Positions 20,501 through 30,540 of a stretch of DNA of 49,687 nt are shown piece after piece. The translations under genes were made by a program, and so were the position numbers. Origin of the DNA: Isohypsibius dastychi (lineage: Eukaryota; Tardigrada; Eutardigrada; Parachela; Isohypsibiidae); assembly GCA_034696485.1 (NCBI GenBank), contig JAQIWT010000037.1, positions 1 through 49,687 on the forward strand, written 5' to 3'. Position 1 is the stretch's first letter, and the number at the start of each line of letters is the position of its first letter. The notes under the pieces are model-generated. The model saw only the letters and a program-made list of their open reading frames with translations. It was not told the origin of the DNA and made no database searches.

Positions 20501-22010
20501 CATTCGATCCATCCATATCATAACATATGAATTCATATTATGCAGTGATGGTGCTCATTCTTGATTGGCTCGACCGTACGGCAGTGTCGTACAAGCTGGG
20601 AGAGTTTATCCCCCGCGACATTGTCGTAAAGGCACCTTGCGACTACGCCTAACGTCTAATTATAAATGTGTTCATAGTTCGTTAAGGCATTGTTGCTGCG
20701 CTTTTGAACTATGTACGCTCGTACGGAGACAATTTCTGTCATACGTGAGCTCACGACGGTACTATGTTCGAGCCATAAGACGCAACAGCGCAAACCGGAA
20801 CATGGATGCCGGTAGAGAGATCGCATTCAAACTCTGCAGAAATGAGTGGCACAGTCGGTTTAGGTGGATCTGTGTGTTGTTTGATAAAGCATAAGTGGTC
20901 GGGGTCCACGAGAATCTTGAAGTTTCAGCAATAGAACTCGTGACAGATAGGTTCAGAACCATGCGCTTGGAGTTTGTTACGGCTGACATGCTTCCCACAG
21001 TCCGAACAAACAAAGTGGCTTTGACATAGAGTTTGACATAGAGTGGCTTTGACATAGGTACATTTGTGAACGTAGAATGTTTATGTGCGTGATAACATTC
21101 TTTGTTACCACAGGCACGATCGCACTCTTTTCAAAACTGCGAGTTCGTTGTCTAGCAATCCTGTTTCTTGAGGAGACATACATCAAAAAGTTCAGGACAT
21201 CGATGGCTCCGTTGACTGATGTTCGCGTAAAGTTTCTTACAGTTGGGACATCGATATCTTTTATTAACGAAAGGGACCATATTTCTGATGACGCTGAAGT
21301 GATTGTCGTGTAGAATCAAGTTGATTTGTTTGTTTTTTGCAGGACCTTGGAACACTTTGTCATGTTCATTCTCACTTGCGTAAACACTGATTTGGTGGGA
21401 AGGGAAGATATCTTGGAACTTCTGCATGGTTGCAATACTAAATGGTCCTGGCGGTACTCCAGCCTTCCGATGCAGCTCAATTGCTTTGTGATATTGTACT
21501 GTTTTACGCTTGTCAGATCTCGAGATGGAATTCCACAGCTTTTTGTTTTTGCAATCAGCTACACCATCGCTCACAGCTCCTCCAACAACGCGGCTTCTTG
21601 CAAAACACAATTCATCCTCTTTAGCGCGGATACTTATCACAGAACGCTTCACTTTTAGATGTCGCGCCATAATGATCTCATTACCCCCTCTTCGGCCACC
21701 AGCCAATCCAAGAGCCGTGATTCGAGTGAGATTTATCTTCATTGGGTGATGCAAGCTGAATTCTTCATAGCTTTGGAGCACTGAAACACACTAATCAATA
21801 GAACATTTCTGAATTCAGTTCTCCTCTCCGTGTGGTCCGAAGCGAGATCGGACGAGCAAGTTGTTCGCTCTGGAAAACAATCCAGATGAGATCATCTTTG
21901 GAGGCGTGTTCAGTGAGCTTTTCAAAGAGAAGGTCAAACAATCTCAGTAGAATTGACAAAACCCGGTTTAATCCCACAACATCAGTCTGTTTTAATGGTT
22001 ACCTCGAAAT
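17520..22010 (-). pseudogene. Maverick/Polinton protein-primed DNA polymerase B, decayed
   Basis: Family landmarks appear in order on the minus strand, in changing frames. An N-terminal block is at 21795-22000 (SEQLARPISLRTTRRGEL), and the Maverick-type region at 21152-21781 has HDNHFSVI and zinc-finger-like CPNCKK. More cysteine pairs (CSDCGKH) lie at 20900-21010, Exo I (AEFEC, acidic residues eroded) near 20830 and Exo II (FHNLSGHYGN) near 19970. Palm motif A (DCISMYPS) is at 18900-18923, motif B (KLLMKLYGRLASR) near 18380 and motif C (HCDIDG instead of DTDS) near 18090. The thumb-side block (FGEFRDELDGD) is near 17830. Stops and frameshifts separate nearly every block. This enzyme copies the element's DNA from a protein primer; this copy cannot. 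20200-20760 is too eroded to read. Confidence 0.85.
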
Positions 22011-22058
22011 CTGATCTTCAAATGGAGAATTTTCTGCTATGTACTGCACGCACTGCTC

Positions 22059-22244
22059 TTACCAATCAGAAGGATCACCACCAATGTGAGTGGTTCCATC
22101 CTGGTCTCCAGCTTCTGCATCTAGCTCAATCAGTTTAAGACGTGCGAATTTGAATGAATCTGAGTTGTGCTTTGTTTGAAGGTACAGCTGCAACACTGCT
22201 GCGGTTTTCTGACATTGAGAATACAAGTCGATCAGTTCAGCCAT
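22059..22244 (-). CDS. 61-residue ORF upstream of the Maverick polymerase
   Basis: Intact minus-strand ORF with a true ATG, ending at TAA 50 bases before the polymerase remnant begins, on the same strand. It starts MAELIDLYSQCQKTAAVLQL, continues as a Lys/Leu-rich amphipathic helix and ends in an acidic and glycine-rich part (LDAEAGDQDGTTHIGGD). No membrane segment and no known Maverick core motif (capsid, protease, integrase) is visible. It may be a small element gene, the start of a longer decayed one, or an unrelated host exon. Confidence 0.35.
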   Translation of the reverse strand: MAELIDLYSQCQKTAAVLQLYLQTKHNSDSFKFARLKLIELDAEAGDQDGTTHIGGDPSDW

Positions 22245-22578
22245 TAGAAAAGTTTATTTTAATCATGAATGTGTTCACTCAAATCACTCATCATGCTGTT
22301 ATATAGAACACACAACATAACAAAACTAGAACACCTTAGTTACTTTTCGCATCTTATCGATGTGGAAAATGTGAGATGTTTCAACAAAGCATAGTCACTC
22401 GATAGATTCTTTCAGAGCTTCACAAAACTTCAGTATCGACCGGGCGTCCGTCAGAACTTTTATGTCTAGTAGTGCGCCGAGATTTTCTGGTACGTCCCGT
22501 CTTCTGTGTGACCTTGTTGTGATGCGGGGCTCATTTGCGGGTTGCACTTCGTTTGCGATAAGATTCAACCGGGCAAGC
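22245..22578. other. No gene seen
   Basis: AT-rich, no useful frame on either strand. If the Maverick had terminal repeats on this side I cannot find them here. Confidence 0.4.
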
Positions 22579-23028
22579 CTATCTTAGAAATTGTTGGTGA
22601 AAGTGTAACAGTTCGATGGTACTTGGTAACTTGTCATCCAACACTGAGAACCGTGACCTTTTCCAGTGACAACGCTGGAGCTCAAATGTTTGATAACCAC
22701 TCAGCCGAAACGAATCTCTACTGAGATCTGGATATGCATAGTGCCGAATTTTCGGTAGAGGTCTATTATGACTACCAGCAATACTTCCACTAGCAATGTC
22801 AAGTGATGCCAAACTGACTTTCGTGATAACATGGAAACAATGAACTTCACGGGTGCCAGAACCAAAAAATTGCCAAATCCTTGACCCAATTGCGAAACAT
22901 GCCTCTGACTCAGGACGAGGCGGGAAGGAGACAAAATAGCTCGACAGCCTTGAGCGGAGACAATTAAATGTGAGAAACGTGACCAAAGTGGTGCTCATGC
23001 AAGTCGACCAGGAGGATTGCTCAGTCAC
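22579..23028 (-). CDS. 149-codon minus-strand frame, unknown
   Basis: Open for 149 codons with no ATG at its start, so probably an exon. The central part is well balanced (ACFAIGSRIWQFFGSGTREV, SLASLDIASGSIAGSH, PDLSRDSFRLSGY), with codon use that looks used. The first 30 codons look poorer. The frame on the other strand is shorter and Ser/Gln-biased. No domain is recognised. It sits just outside the Maverick remnant and could be host sequence. Confidence 0.33.
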   Translation of the reverse strand: MTEQSSWSTCMSTTLVTFLTFNCLRSRLSSYFVSFPPRPESEACFAIGSRIWQFFGSGTREVHCFHVITKVSLASLDIASGSIAGSHNRPLPKIRHYAYPDLSRDSFRLSGYQTFELQRCHWKRSRFSVLDDKLPSTIELLHFHQQFLR

Positions 23029-23633
23029 ATGTCTGCTTACAACGGTGAATCTATCTCACGTACCCAGCAGTGAAATCCGACCCTATTCAAATCAATCCAC
23101 AATTCAGCAGGTGCAGCGATATCACTCTCATCCAAAATCCCTTCATTCACCATCTACTAGGACAGTTAGATCCTAAATACCACTGATGGTTGAATCACTT
23201 GTTTATTGCCGATTCTGCTGTTGGTCCAAAAGCACAGCCTGAGTTCTATCCGGTTTGAAAACGTCAAACGGTGCTTGATGACCTAGTTTCCAGTCATTAT
23301 TTTAATCTCCGCCTTTGCTACCGGCAAAGACGCACATCGGTCCCCATTTTTGAATTCAGCAAATATCCGAAATCGCGTTATACCGGCTTTTTATACGATA
23401 ATGACACGTTCGTTGGTCATCCATTAGCCCGGTCCGGTTACCAGCGCTTTAGAAGATTTCAGTATCGTTAAGATATGAATCGGTGTTGCCGGATTCGGGG
23501 TAGTAGATCTCCAGAACAAAGAGAAAATGGACGTTAAAGACCGAGTCACTGTGTTCAGTTTTCTAAATCTTATTGATTACTATCTCAGCGTCATAATGGG
23601 TTCTACTTTCCCCAGCACTCAGCGCACTTTCGA

Positions 23634-23872
23634 TGGCTAGTTCCTTCCGGCTAAAACTTTTGCATTCGGCCAGATCGTTTCGTCGGTGGGGCTGCTAGAC
23701 TTATCACCAGCGAACTTTGCCAGCCTGTTTCCTTTCGGCCGGAAGTTCAAGATTTCGTTCAGATCGTGTCCGCGGTGCATCCACTCTCTCTGGCATCAGC
23801 GAACTTCCTCAGGCTATTTCCTCCCGACCAGTACTTCAGGATTTTGCCAGAGCGCGTCATCGGTCTCAATCA
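23634..23872. repeat. Degenerate ~89-base tandem repeat
   Basis: Almost three units. Shared words are TTTCCT..CGGCC..AAGTTC, TTCAGATCG or CCAGATCG, and ATCAGCGAACTT..TCAG. Units differ at many positions. A plus-strand frame through it is probably a by-product. Confidence 0.55.
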
Positions 23873-23938
23873 TAAAATGAGCAGAACTTGATACTGTGGT
23901 TCTTCTGTCTTTTTCTGTGAGAAAACTGCTTTGAACTG

Positions 23939-24355
23939 TTGAGTGGATCTTACTTGCAATGGTGTGACGGGATCGTACAGGTGAGTCTCGTTCAGGGTGC
24001 GATTCGATTCGGAATAGTGAGAATCGTGTTATCCGGCACCCAGTGTTTCACAGTCTGTGGTCCTTGCCGACTTTGTGTCTGGTTGCCAATCTTGAAGTCT
24101 GAAATTGAACTACATGATCAGTTTAAGAAGCTGTTGGACAGCTATCTTGGTTTGGATGAATTTTCGAGAACGTCGAAGATCTCCGGTCTCGGAATAAGAA
24201 TCAAGATAGATAATTTATTAGTTGGGGAACAATTTCTGTGCTGTCAGTTCAGGACTTTGGGGTCCGATGCACGGTTTTGGAGGAAAAGCAAGAGAAGGCA
24301 CCCGAATTCCGAATGCCGAATATCTGAATACCAGTTCACAAAGAACTCACGGTAG
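23939..24355 (+). CDS. 138-codon plus-strand frame, unknown
   Basis: Open frame starting with TTG rather than ATG, so likely exonic if real. A cysteine-rich hydrophobic first third (QCFTVCGPCRLCVWLPIL) is followed by a charged helical part (KSEIELHDQFKKLLDSYLG) and a basic end (FWRKSKRRHPNSECR). No clear splice sites were fixed. No family is recognised. Confidence 0.3.
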   Translation: MSGSYLQWCDGIVQVSLVQGAIRFGIVRIVLSGTQCFTVCGPCRLCVWLPILKSEIELHDQFKKLLDSYLGLDEFSRTSKISGLGIRIKIDNLLVGEQFLCCQFRTLGSDARFWRKSKRRHPNSECRISEYQFTKNSR

Positions 24356-24378
24356 TTTGCACAGGTAGTTCATGTGAT

Positions 24379-24639
24379 TCAGGAGTTAGCATTGGTGACA
24401 TGTTTCAGGTAAAAGTTGTTTCGCGATATTGTTTCACGAATCAAATTTCTCTTTAATTTCTGGTTTCCATGAACTAGAATTACGCCGATTGCTGTTCCTG
24501 ACAGACGAATGGAGAAATGTCCTCTCCACTGAGATAAAACAGAAATAAAATCAGATCTTGACCCATCCCAATAGAATTTCAATTTTGCAATGACTTGGAT
24601 AATACGTACAAAACAGAACAAAATTCTATTGGAATGCAA
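24379..24639 (-). CDS. 86-codon minus-strand frame, unknown
   Basis: Open from a TTG, so an exon more likely than a gene; a possible acceptor (TTATCCAAG) lies 40 bases in. The product after that point is balanced and slightly basic (KLKFYWDGSRSDFISVLSQW, RLSGTAIGVILVHGN) and ends at TGA. No domain is recognised. Confidence 0.33.
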   Translation of the reverse strand: MHSNRILFCFVRIIQVIAKLKFYWDGSRSDFISVLSQWRGHFSIRLSGTAIGVILVHGNQKLKRNLIRETISRNNFYLKHVTNANS

Positions 24640-24659
24640 GAAACAATTCGGGAAGAGAA

Positions 24660-25589
24660 TGGTTTCATTCTGTAAGAATCTACCATGAATCTAATCAAGA
24701 TTGTGAATGGTTGAAAAACGTATTGGACTGACGATTTATTTAAAGTGATTCAACACTTTTGATTCGATCGACAGATCCGGTTTTTTGTAGTGTTTAAGAA
24801 CATGTGGACTTCTCCGGTCAGCCGTCAATGGATCCTTTGATACTCCTTGTGGAAAAGCGGAATTCAACAGTTTTCATTTGATGACCAGTCTTCTGGTTTT
24901 ATGAACCTGGATCTCAGATGGTGACGATGGCTCCAGTCTGATGTTATCGAGAAGATAACTAATTTCTCATTGTCTCTATCCATTATTCTTTTCGTCCGCA
25001 ACGGGGAGTGGCAACTCAAGAGAAGTCAATGGTCAGTGCTGCATGGGGATGTAAATGAAAACTATAAACGCAACTAATCCATGTTTATCTGTTGGGCTCT
25101 GCAGGTGAACTGTCGCCGCGGATGCTATGATTTGATAAATAACCACGTTCAACGCATTTAAAGGGGGGGGGGGAGCTAATAATGGGGAAGCTGACAGTTG
25201 GTCGCGATTCTCGACTTGCTTTTGAAATGACTGCCGGCTCGGCTGTGCTTTTTGATTCCATAGAATCTAACAAGCCTGACCGACAGGTGATCTGAATGCA
25301 TCAAGCGCCTTATATTCATGGATCGTTTCATATTCTTATCGAAACCGATTGGTGAAAAACAAGGACTTATTTATCACTGACGTATGGAATTCGATTATTT
25401 CAGTTATTTGAATTGACTCAACTAGTATTCTTTGAAGTTTATTGAGCTCTTGTTCCTGATTAATCATATGTTAGTTGTTTCTCTACTTGTCGATTCAACC
25501 GGTGTGTGGAAAAGCCCATGAATCCTTTTTGTACTCTTACTTGGTAATATTTCGATTTATTCTCAGAAACAATGTATTTATCTTCAGCG
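24660..25589. other. No supported gene, with a G run
   Basis: Only short frames. An 11-base G run is at 25163-25173. Confidence 0.45.
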
Positions 25590-25972
25590 CTATCGACACC
25601 ACCGATTATTCTCCGGTCTAAACGGATCGAATACGGTAAAGTTTTGATCGAATTGAAGCAGCCGAAAAGACTGAATGTATTCGTCGACCGTTATCAGATG
25701 AATATTAAAATTCACTTCAGAACTTAACATTCTGTAAATACATCCGTATTCTTCTCGACTGGAGTATTTTTTATGTGTCATGTTCAATTTTCTGGCACAC
25801 GCACAAACGATCTCTCGTGATAACTACCCTGGTTCCTGGAACTGATCACAACATCTTGATTATCGCCTTCAACTGCTATTGACAAGTTCCAACGGCTTGC
25901 ACTGTCACCACTACCCTCTTTTCTCTCGAGAAGCAACTGGATTACCGCCTGCTTCATTGCTCGTTGGAACAC
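25590..25972 (-). pseudogene. Two coherent frames offset by one shift, unknown protein
   Basis: The upstream minus-strand part (25972-25784) reads as a charged helix (RAMKQAVIQLLLERKEGSGD) followed by WNLSIAVEGDNQDVVISSRN. The downstream part (25781-25590) continues in another frame with equally good composition (KKYSSREEYGCIYRMLSSEV, LLQFDQNFTVFDPFRPEN), ending at TAG. The two meet within a few bases near 25782, which suggests a single frameshift in one gene, although two exons are possible. The motif AVEGDNQDVVI resembles the unit of the tandem repeat at 30.5-31.0 kb. Confidence 0.38.
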
Positions 25973-26690
25973 AACGGTAGTTTATCTAAAATATCCTGGT
26001 GGCTGAGGGAATGGGTCGAGGGGAACTATGTTTGCCCACCTAATCATTATGTAAGAAAATACGGACCAATTCTAAATGTTAATTCAAAAATTTCCTCAAA
26101 TTTTCGATTAAGGAATAATTCTTCAAAATAAAATGGCATTTCTATGGCTATTTCTATGGCTTTATTTCGACACTTACTGGGAATACTTGTTTATCAATAA
26201 GTCGGCACTCCAGATTTTATTTGTCGATTTGCAGAATCAGGCTCAAAGAATGCAACTGAAGAATTCTCGTATGAGAAATGGGATGGTCCCGTCAATGGGT
26301 AGATATTTGTATTTCTGTTTCTGAATTAGAATACAGGATGAATTTTGTAATAAGCTTTCTGAAAATGCTGGCAAAGAATGAGAATGTATCTGATCGTGGA
26401 TATCTGTGATCTGAGAATATTCCCAAAATCGAACCTCAAATTTAAAATCGAGTTATTTTCGTCTAGTTATTTCAACTCACCTCTTGTCATTCAACTGCGA
26501 TGATTCATGAACGATGTCTCCAGATTCTGTTATTCTATGGACCAGACTTGCTATCTATACAGTCCTGTTGTTGTGAAGCAAAATCGATAGAGTTATTGTT
26601 CCAGATTTACCTTTAGGCTTGTGAAATCGAACAGCACCGTCAACATTGACTCCGATCGTCTAGAAAAACCCTGGACTGAAGAACCACTTA
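25973..26690. other. Gene-poor, one possible micro-exon
   Basis: An acceptor (CGATTTGCAG) and a donor (ATGG|GTAGAT) frame 26236-26299, which in one phase reads TEEFSYEKWDGPVNG. No partner exons were established. The rest shows nothing. Confidence 0.3.
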
Positions 26691-27119
26691 TTGCAAACTC
26701 CGCCGGTTGTGCGACTCAATGGATCATTCATCACGTCATTTGTGGTGTCCTTTGATGACTGCGAATTAAATTCCCAGGACTGTACACATAAACCAAGGGA
26801 AATGACGCAGACTATTTTTTGTGATGGTATTTGCAAATCTGGCTCCTCAGGCAAAACTTTCGTTACGGATACGAGAGACACTTTGTAGCTATGGACGAAA
26901 TGGTTTAAGAAGACTAGAGATTTCATTGGTATAACACTACCGTGATCTTCGACAAAAAGATTCCGACCCGAAGAACCCTTTCAATTCTACCGATTTTCAT
27001 TTGCTGCATTGGGCCAGCTATGCTCATTTGGTCAATTCGACTCGAAATATTCGAGTGGATATGCCCTGGTTCATTGCATTGGATATAGATGACCAATTTC
27101 GATTCCCAATCTCAACCAC
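26691..27119 (+). CDS. Exon(s) of an unknown protein
   Basis: A frame at 26691-26888 has good composition with four cysteines (DDCELNSQDC, FCDGICKSG) and ends at TAG. A second, better exon covers about 26950-27119: FNSTDFHLLHWASYAHLV, then RVDMPWFIALDIDDQFRFP, ending at a strong donor ACCAC|GTAAGC. The next good acceptor (TTTTTCAG near 27160) leads to an early stop, so the true partner was not found. Phrases such as WFIALDIDDQF look like an enzyme core, but I cannot name the family. Confidence 0.38.
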
Positions 27120-27170
27120 GTAAGCCGGTTAATCAGTTTCTATTTCTTTCGTGTTTTTCAGTCATTCCAT

Positions 27171-27519
27171 TTGAAGTTTGAAGCATTGAAAGATACCATG
27201 GGACTTCATTTTGATCAATCTGTTTTTTCTATCATGAATAATAAACCACAAATAATTTCACTCTCACTCGTTTGTTTTTTTTCACTTCTGTTTCATTCTT
27301 TATTCTTGCAAATTTTATCAACGTACTCATCGAAATTTCGTATACCCCAAAAACGTCCTAATCAGGACGAATGTCCAGTTTTCTTACGATTGTACACCTT
27401 ACTTCCTGTTCTTGGGCCCCACCGGGGCCATATCTCTGGCAATCGGCAGCCGCTTAGAAAGTCTGGAACTACACCGTCAACATTGTTGGAGTGAGCTCGC
27501 GGAATGTGACCGAGAATGA
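27171..27519 (+). CDS. Open segment, frame unresolved
   Basis: Two overlapping frames are plausible. One is 107 codons with a hydrophobic, signal-like stretch (SLSLVCFFSLLFHSLFL) and a basic Pro-rich end. The other, 27367-27519, is cysteine-containing (SYDCTPYFLFLGPTGAISLA, RQHCWSELAECDRE). They cannot both be coding throughout. No family is recognised. Confidence 0.25.
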
Positions 27520-27981
27520 AGGGCAGTTGAGCAGTTTAATTCTGTTCACTCCATTAGAATATAGGCGATTGGCGGTGAAGAAACTAGCCCTTGGTTCGAA
27601 GATGTCAAGGCTCGTACCTATCTAAGTCTAATTGCATGCCTTGATCAATCAATTGATCATCCATGACTCCAGGTCCATGTCTCATGTTCCTCGAAAATGG
27701 AATAAAAGTTTTTAGAATCGTGATGGATTTTCAACTGTAAACAATCAGTGTACCATCAGTTTTCAAATGTTAAGTTTCACTCATGCAAACAGTTTTGATT
27801 TCCTGTCAGGAATAGCGAGTGTCTTTATCGGCGGTTTCACTCTTAGAATAAATCCATGCACAAAACGGATTTGGATTTTGTCACTTTGACCAATTTGTGG
27901 AAAAGGTCATACCAATTTAGGACTTCGGTAAAGTTTATCTGCTTGGATCTCACTCAAACCCTCTATCTGCAAACAAGAGAA

Positions 27982-28362
27982 TCAGAGGCACATGAAGTTT
28001 TGATGGACGATTAATTGATGAAAACCCAAAACCATCAAAATTCTTTCAAGTATCGAATTTTTCATTTTCAATAATTTAATACTGTCAGAAATCATTTCCA
28101 AAACCCTGCCTTTGATTTTGAACCTTGATGATACTCTCACAAGGTGACCCGATTGCAATTTTTTTGTGTCTTTCAGAAACATTAAGGAGTACCTGACCTC
28201 GTTCAACAGAAACACTCCCAAAAGCATATTGTGGTTCCAGTTCATCAGAGTACGCAGAAATGTATGAGTCTGTTCATATTCTCGCAAGAGACACCGGAGT
28301 ACCATTAACTGGGTGAGATCGACAATCCTGTCAACACTTTTTTTAACGTAAAAACGTCTCAC
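27982..28362 (-). CDS. 126-codon minus-strand frame, unknown
   Basis: Open from GTG with a stop just upstream, so without an ATG it would need an upstream exon. The sequence is Leu/Met/Lys/Arg-rich and helical (LMVLRCLLREYEQTHTFLRT, MLLGVFLLNEVRYSLMF). No motifs are seen. It could be real or a shadow of AT-rich DNA. Confidence 0.25.
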   Translation of the reverse strand: MRRFYVKKSVDRIVDLTQLMVLRCLLREYEQTHTFLRTLMNWNHNMLLGVFLLNEVRYSLMFLKDTKKLQSGHLVRVSSRFKIKGRVLEMISDSIKLLKMKNSILERILMVLGFHQLIVHQNFMCL

Positions 28363-28683
28363 TGATCAGCTCATCATGCTCAGCAACTTTGTTCACCGTT
28401 CATGCACGTACATATTGGATGAGGTATTCAAAAACTATCTGTGTAATTTGTTATGATCTGGGAAGAGCTAGCCACTTACAGAAAACTCACCAAACTAACG
28501 GACATCGCCCAAATACACGCCATTTGCATTTCAGGGAGAAAGCTCAAATCCCTCGAAAAGGCGTCTTTGAGGTGAGTTCTAGCGAACTCCAGTGAAGAAA
28601 GTTAACGTAACATCTCACCGGAAATAACATCTCATATATAACATCTTACCGGAATTCGTCTCTTCAGCATCCTCAACTGATAA

Positions 28684-29081
28684 GGATCAACAACCGAATC
28701 GCTGTTCGAGAAACTCGTCAGATTGCAGGAGCAGAAATTTCAGCGGAAACCTCAGCCTCATGCACCAGCAAAGCAGAATGGGCAACCGAAGCAGATTGAG
28801 ACGGGGTACCAGTAACCCACAGGCTTTGGAATTCAACTGGAAGCTGAGCATTTTAATGAACCGATGTTTGTGGATGAGGATTTCTTCAATTAAAGATTCC
28901 GAACCTAATGGTCAGGTGGACGCTGGAACGATGTCGAGCGTTCTCATCGTGCAATCGTGAATAATCGCTCAACAGGATTCAATAGCATGAAAACTTTCAA
29001 GTTTTCCAGGGTTGCTCGCAGCTCCATGCTTTCTCTTCTGAGAACAATCCAGTTTGAGATAATTCATCTCATGTTCGAGAA
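28684..29081 (+). pseudogene. Gln-rich helical protein exon with three stops
   Basis: After a possible acceptor (CTGATAAG) one frame keeps protein-like composition for about 130 codons. It begins with a Gln/Lys-rich coiled coil (FEKLVRLQEQKFQRKPQP), then an acidic part (EAEHFNEPMFVDEDFF) and a basic helical end (FKFSRVARSSMLSLLR), leaving at donor GAGAA|GTGAGT. It is broken by TAA at 28813-28815, 28891-28893 and 28906-28908. Multiple stops point to a decayed gene. An alternative plus frame over the same DNA is open but Ser/Arg-biased. Confidence 0.35.
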
Positions 29082-29854
29082 GTGAGTCTCGAATTTGAAG
29101 TTGTTTGGTTGAAAAACGGGTCATAACTTTCTTCCAGGCATTAGCAATCGAATGCCTGTCCGATTTGGGAACGATGACACCTGGGCAACCATTTTACTCA
29201 GGCTTTCGACGCGGATTTTGGAAATGGAACCGTGAGAAGCAGCACATTTGCTGCCAACAAGCCGCGGTACCACAAGAGGATTACCTCGTTCGAGTACGAC
29301 CCAAACCTCAAAGGCATTCATGATTTTGTCTTTAAACTTTGCGAACGACTGAACACCTCGTGCATGATTGCATGTAACATCAAGCAGCAAATTCTGAATT
29401 CTGGAGTCTGGAAACATAAACTGAGGTTGTTTACAAGTTCGCCGAATGTTTTGTTCTCTATTGAATCTTTGGTCATTTGTAAACAGAAACAGGGCTGGTA
29501 AGACCAGGTTACTTGTGAGGGAGATTTATTCGTGACCTGTAGCTCATGTGATATTAATCTCTATTGAGTACTTCGCATTTGCTTGAAGTAAGGTTGTGCT
29601 TCGGTTGAGACTAACGAAATTGTTCTTTTTTGTATCGGGTCATATGTTGGCTGCATAAGGCGGACTGATCTGAAACCATGTCTTTTAAATTTGATTTATC
29701 TCAGACTGTTTTGCCCTTAGTTATTCCCGTGCATTCGCTTGCACCGTAGTTTCTTGTCATTGGAAAGAAATTTTGGAGATGACAAGATGACTCCTCATCA
29801 AGTTCAGTGAATGGAATCGCTCAGACAACAACATCAAAAGCAATGAACCAATTT

Positions 29855-29986
29855 TTATTCCTTTTCGACATTTTCAGGCAGACGACCCTTCGCGTTGACA
29901 AACATAGCGGTGGTATCGTTCTCGGTCACGCGCAGAGCAGACCCGTCGAACGTACTTGAGATTCTGATGTTTAACATGCTGAGCAT
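29855..29986 (-). CDS. 43-residue ORF or last exon, unknown
   Basis: The minus strand has an ATG at 29984-29986 and TAA at 29855-29857. The short product has convincing codon use (GTC, GAG, AAC, CTG) and words FDGSALRVTENDTTAMFV and AKGRLPENVEKE. A possible acceptor (TTCATGCTCAG) precedes it, so it may be a final exon. No family is recognised. Confidence 0.35.
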   Translation of the reverse strand: MLSMLNIRISSTFDGSALRVTENDTTAMFVNAKGRLPENVEKE

Positions 29987-30540
29987 GAAAGAACAAAAAG
30001 TGGTGATCAGAATATCGAGACGCGAAAGAAATATCGGTAATATACGCTCACGAGGCTAATGCATCGGGTTGCCTCACAATACAACTCGATTGGTCCTCAT
30101 GGATTCCTCCAGGGAAGAAAGCGTTTTTTCGGTACCTCGCCTGACCAACTACCATACTTCATCTGGTTGCCGGGTAGAAGTCCTCACACAGCGCATCGCA
30201 TCATGTTTCAACTCATATTTCATGAATCTTTCGAGGAGAACTCTTGCAAAGAATTCGATTCTCCCGGTGAAGTTAATGACGCAAGAGTTTCTGAATATGA
30301 TTCTGTATCGCAAAGCGTTTCAAATTTCGTAATCCGTTCCGTCAAGTCAGTGAACTCTCTTTTCTGCTGATCAAATAGAAAATTCCGTCGTTTATTGTCT
30401 TGAAACCGCCATCGATGGAGATGACCAGGACGTTGTTGTAGTCCAGTGCAACTCCAAGTAAAATCCTCATTTTGTCTTCAGAGTTTTTGAATGGGTGAAT
30501 TACATGTGCATTACTTGGTCAAACATCTCAGTCGGGCTTT

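Noticed and set aside
29105-29501. AlkB-like 2-oxoglutarate dioxygenase
   Set aside because: A loose resemblance of the segment around RYHKRITSFEYD was considered, but the HxD iron motif and the downstream Arg motif are absent.
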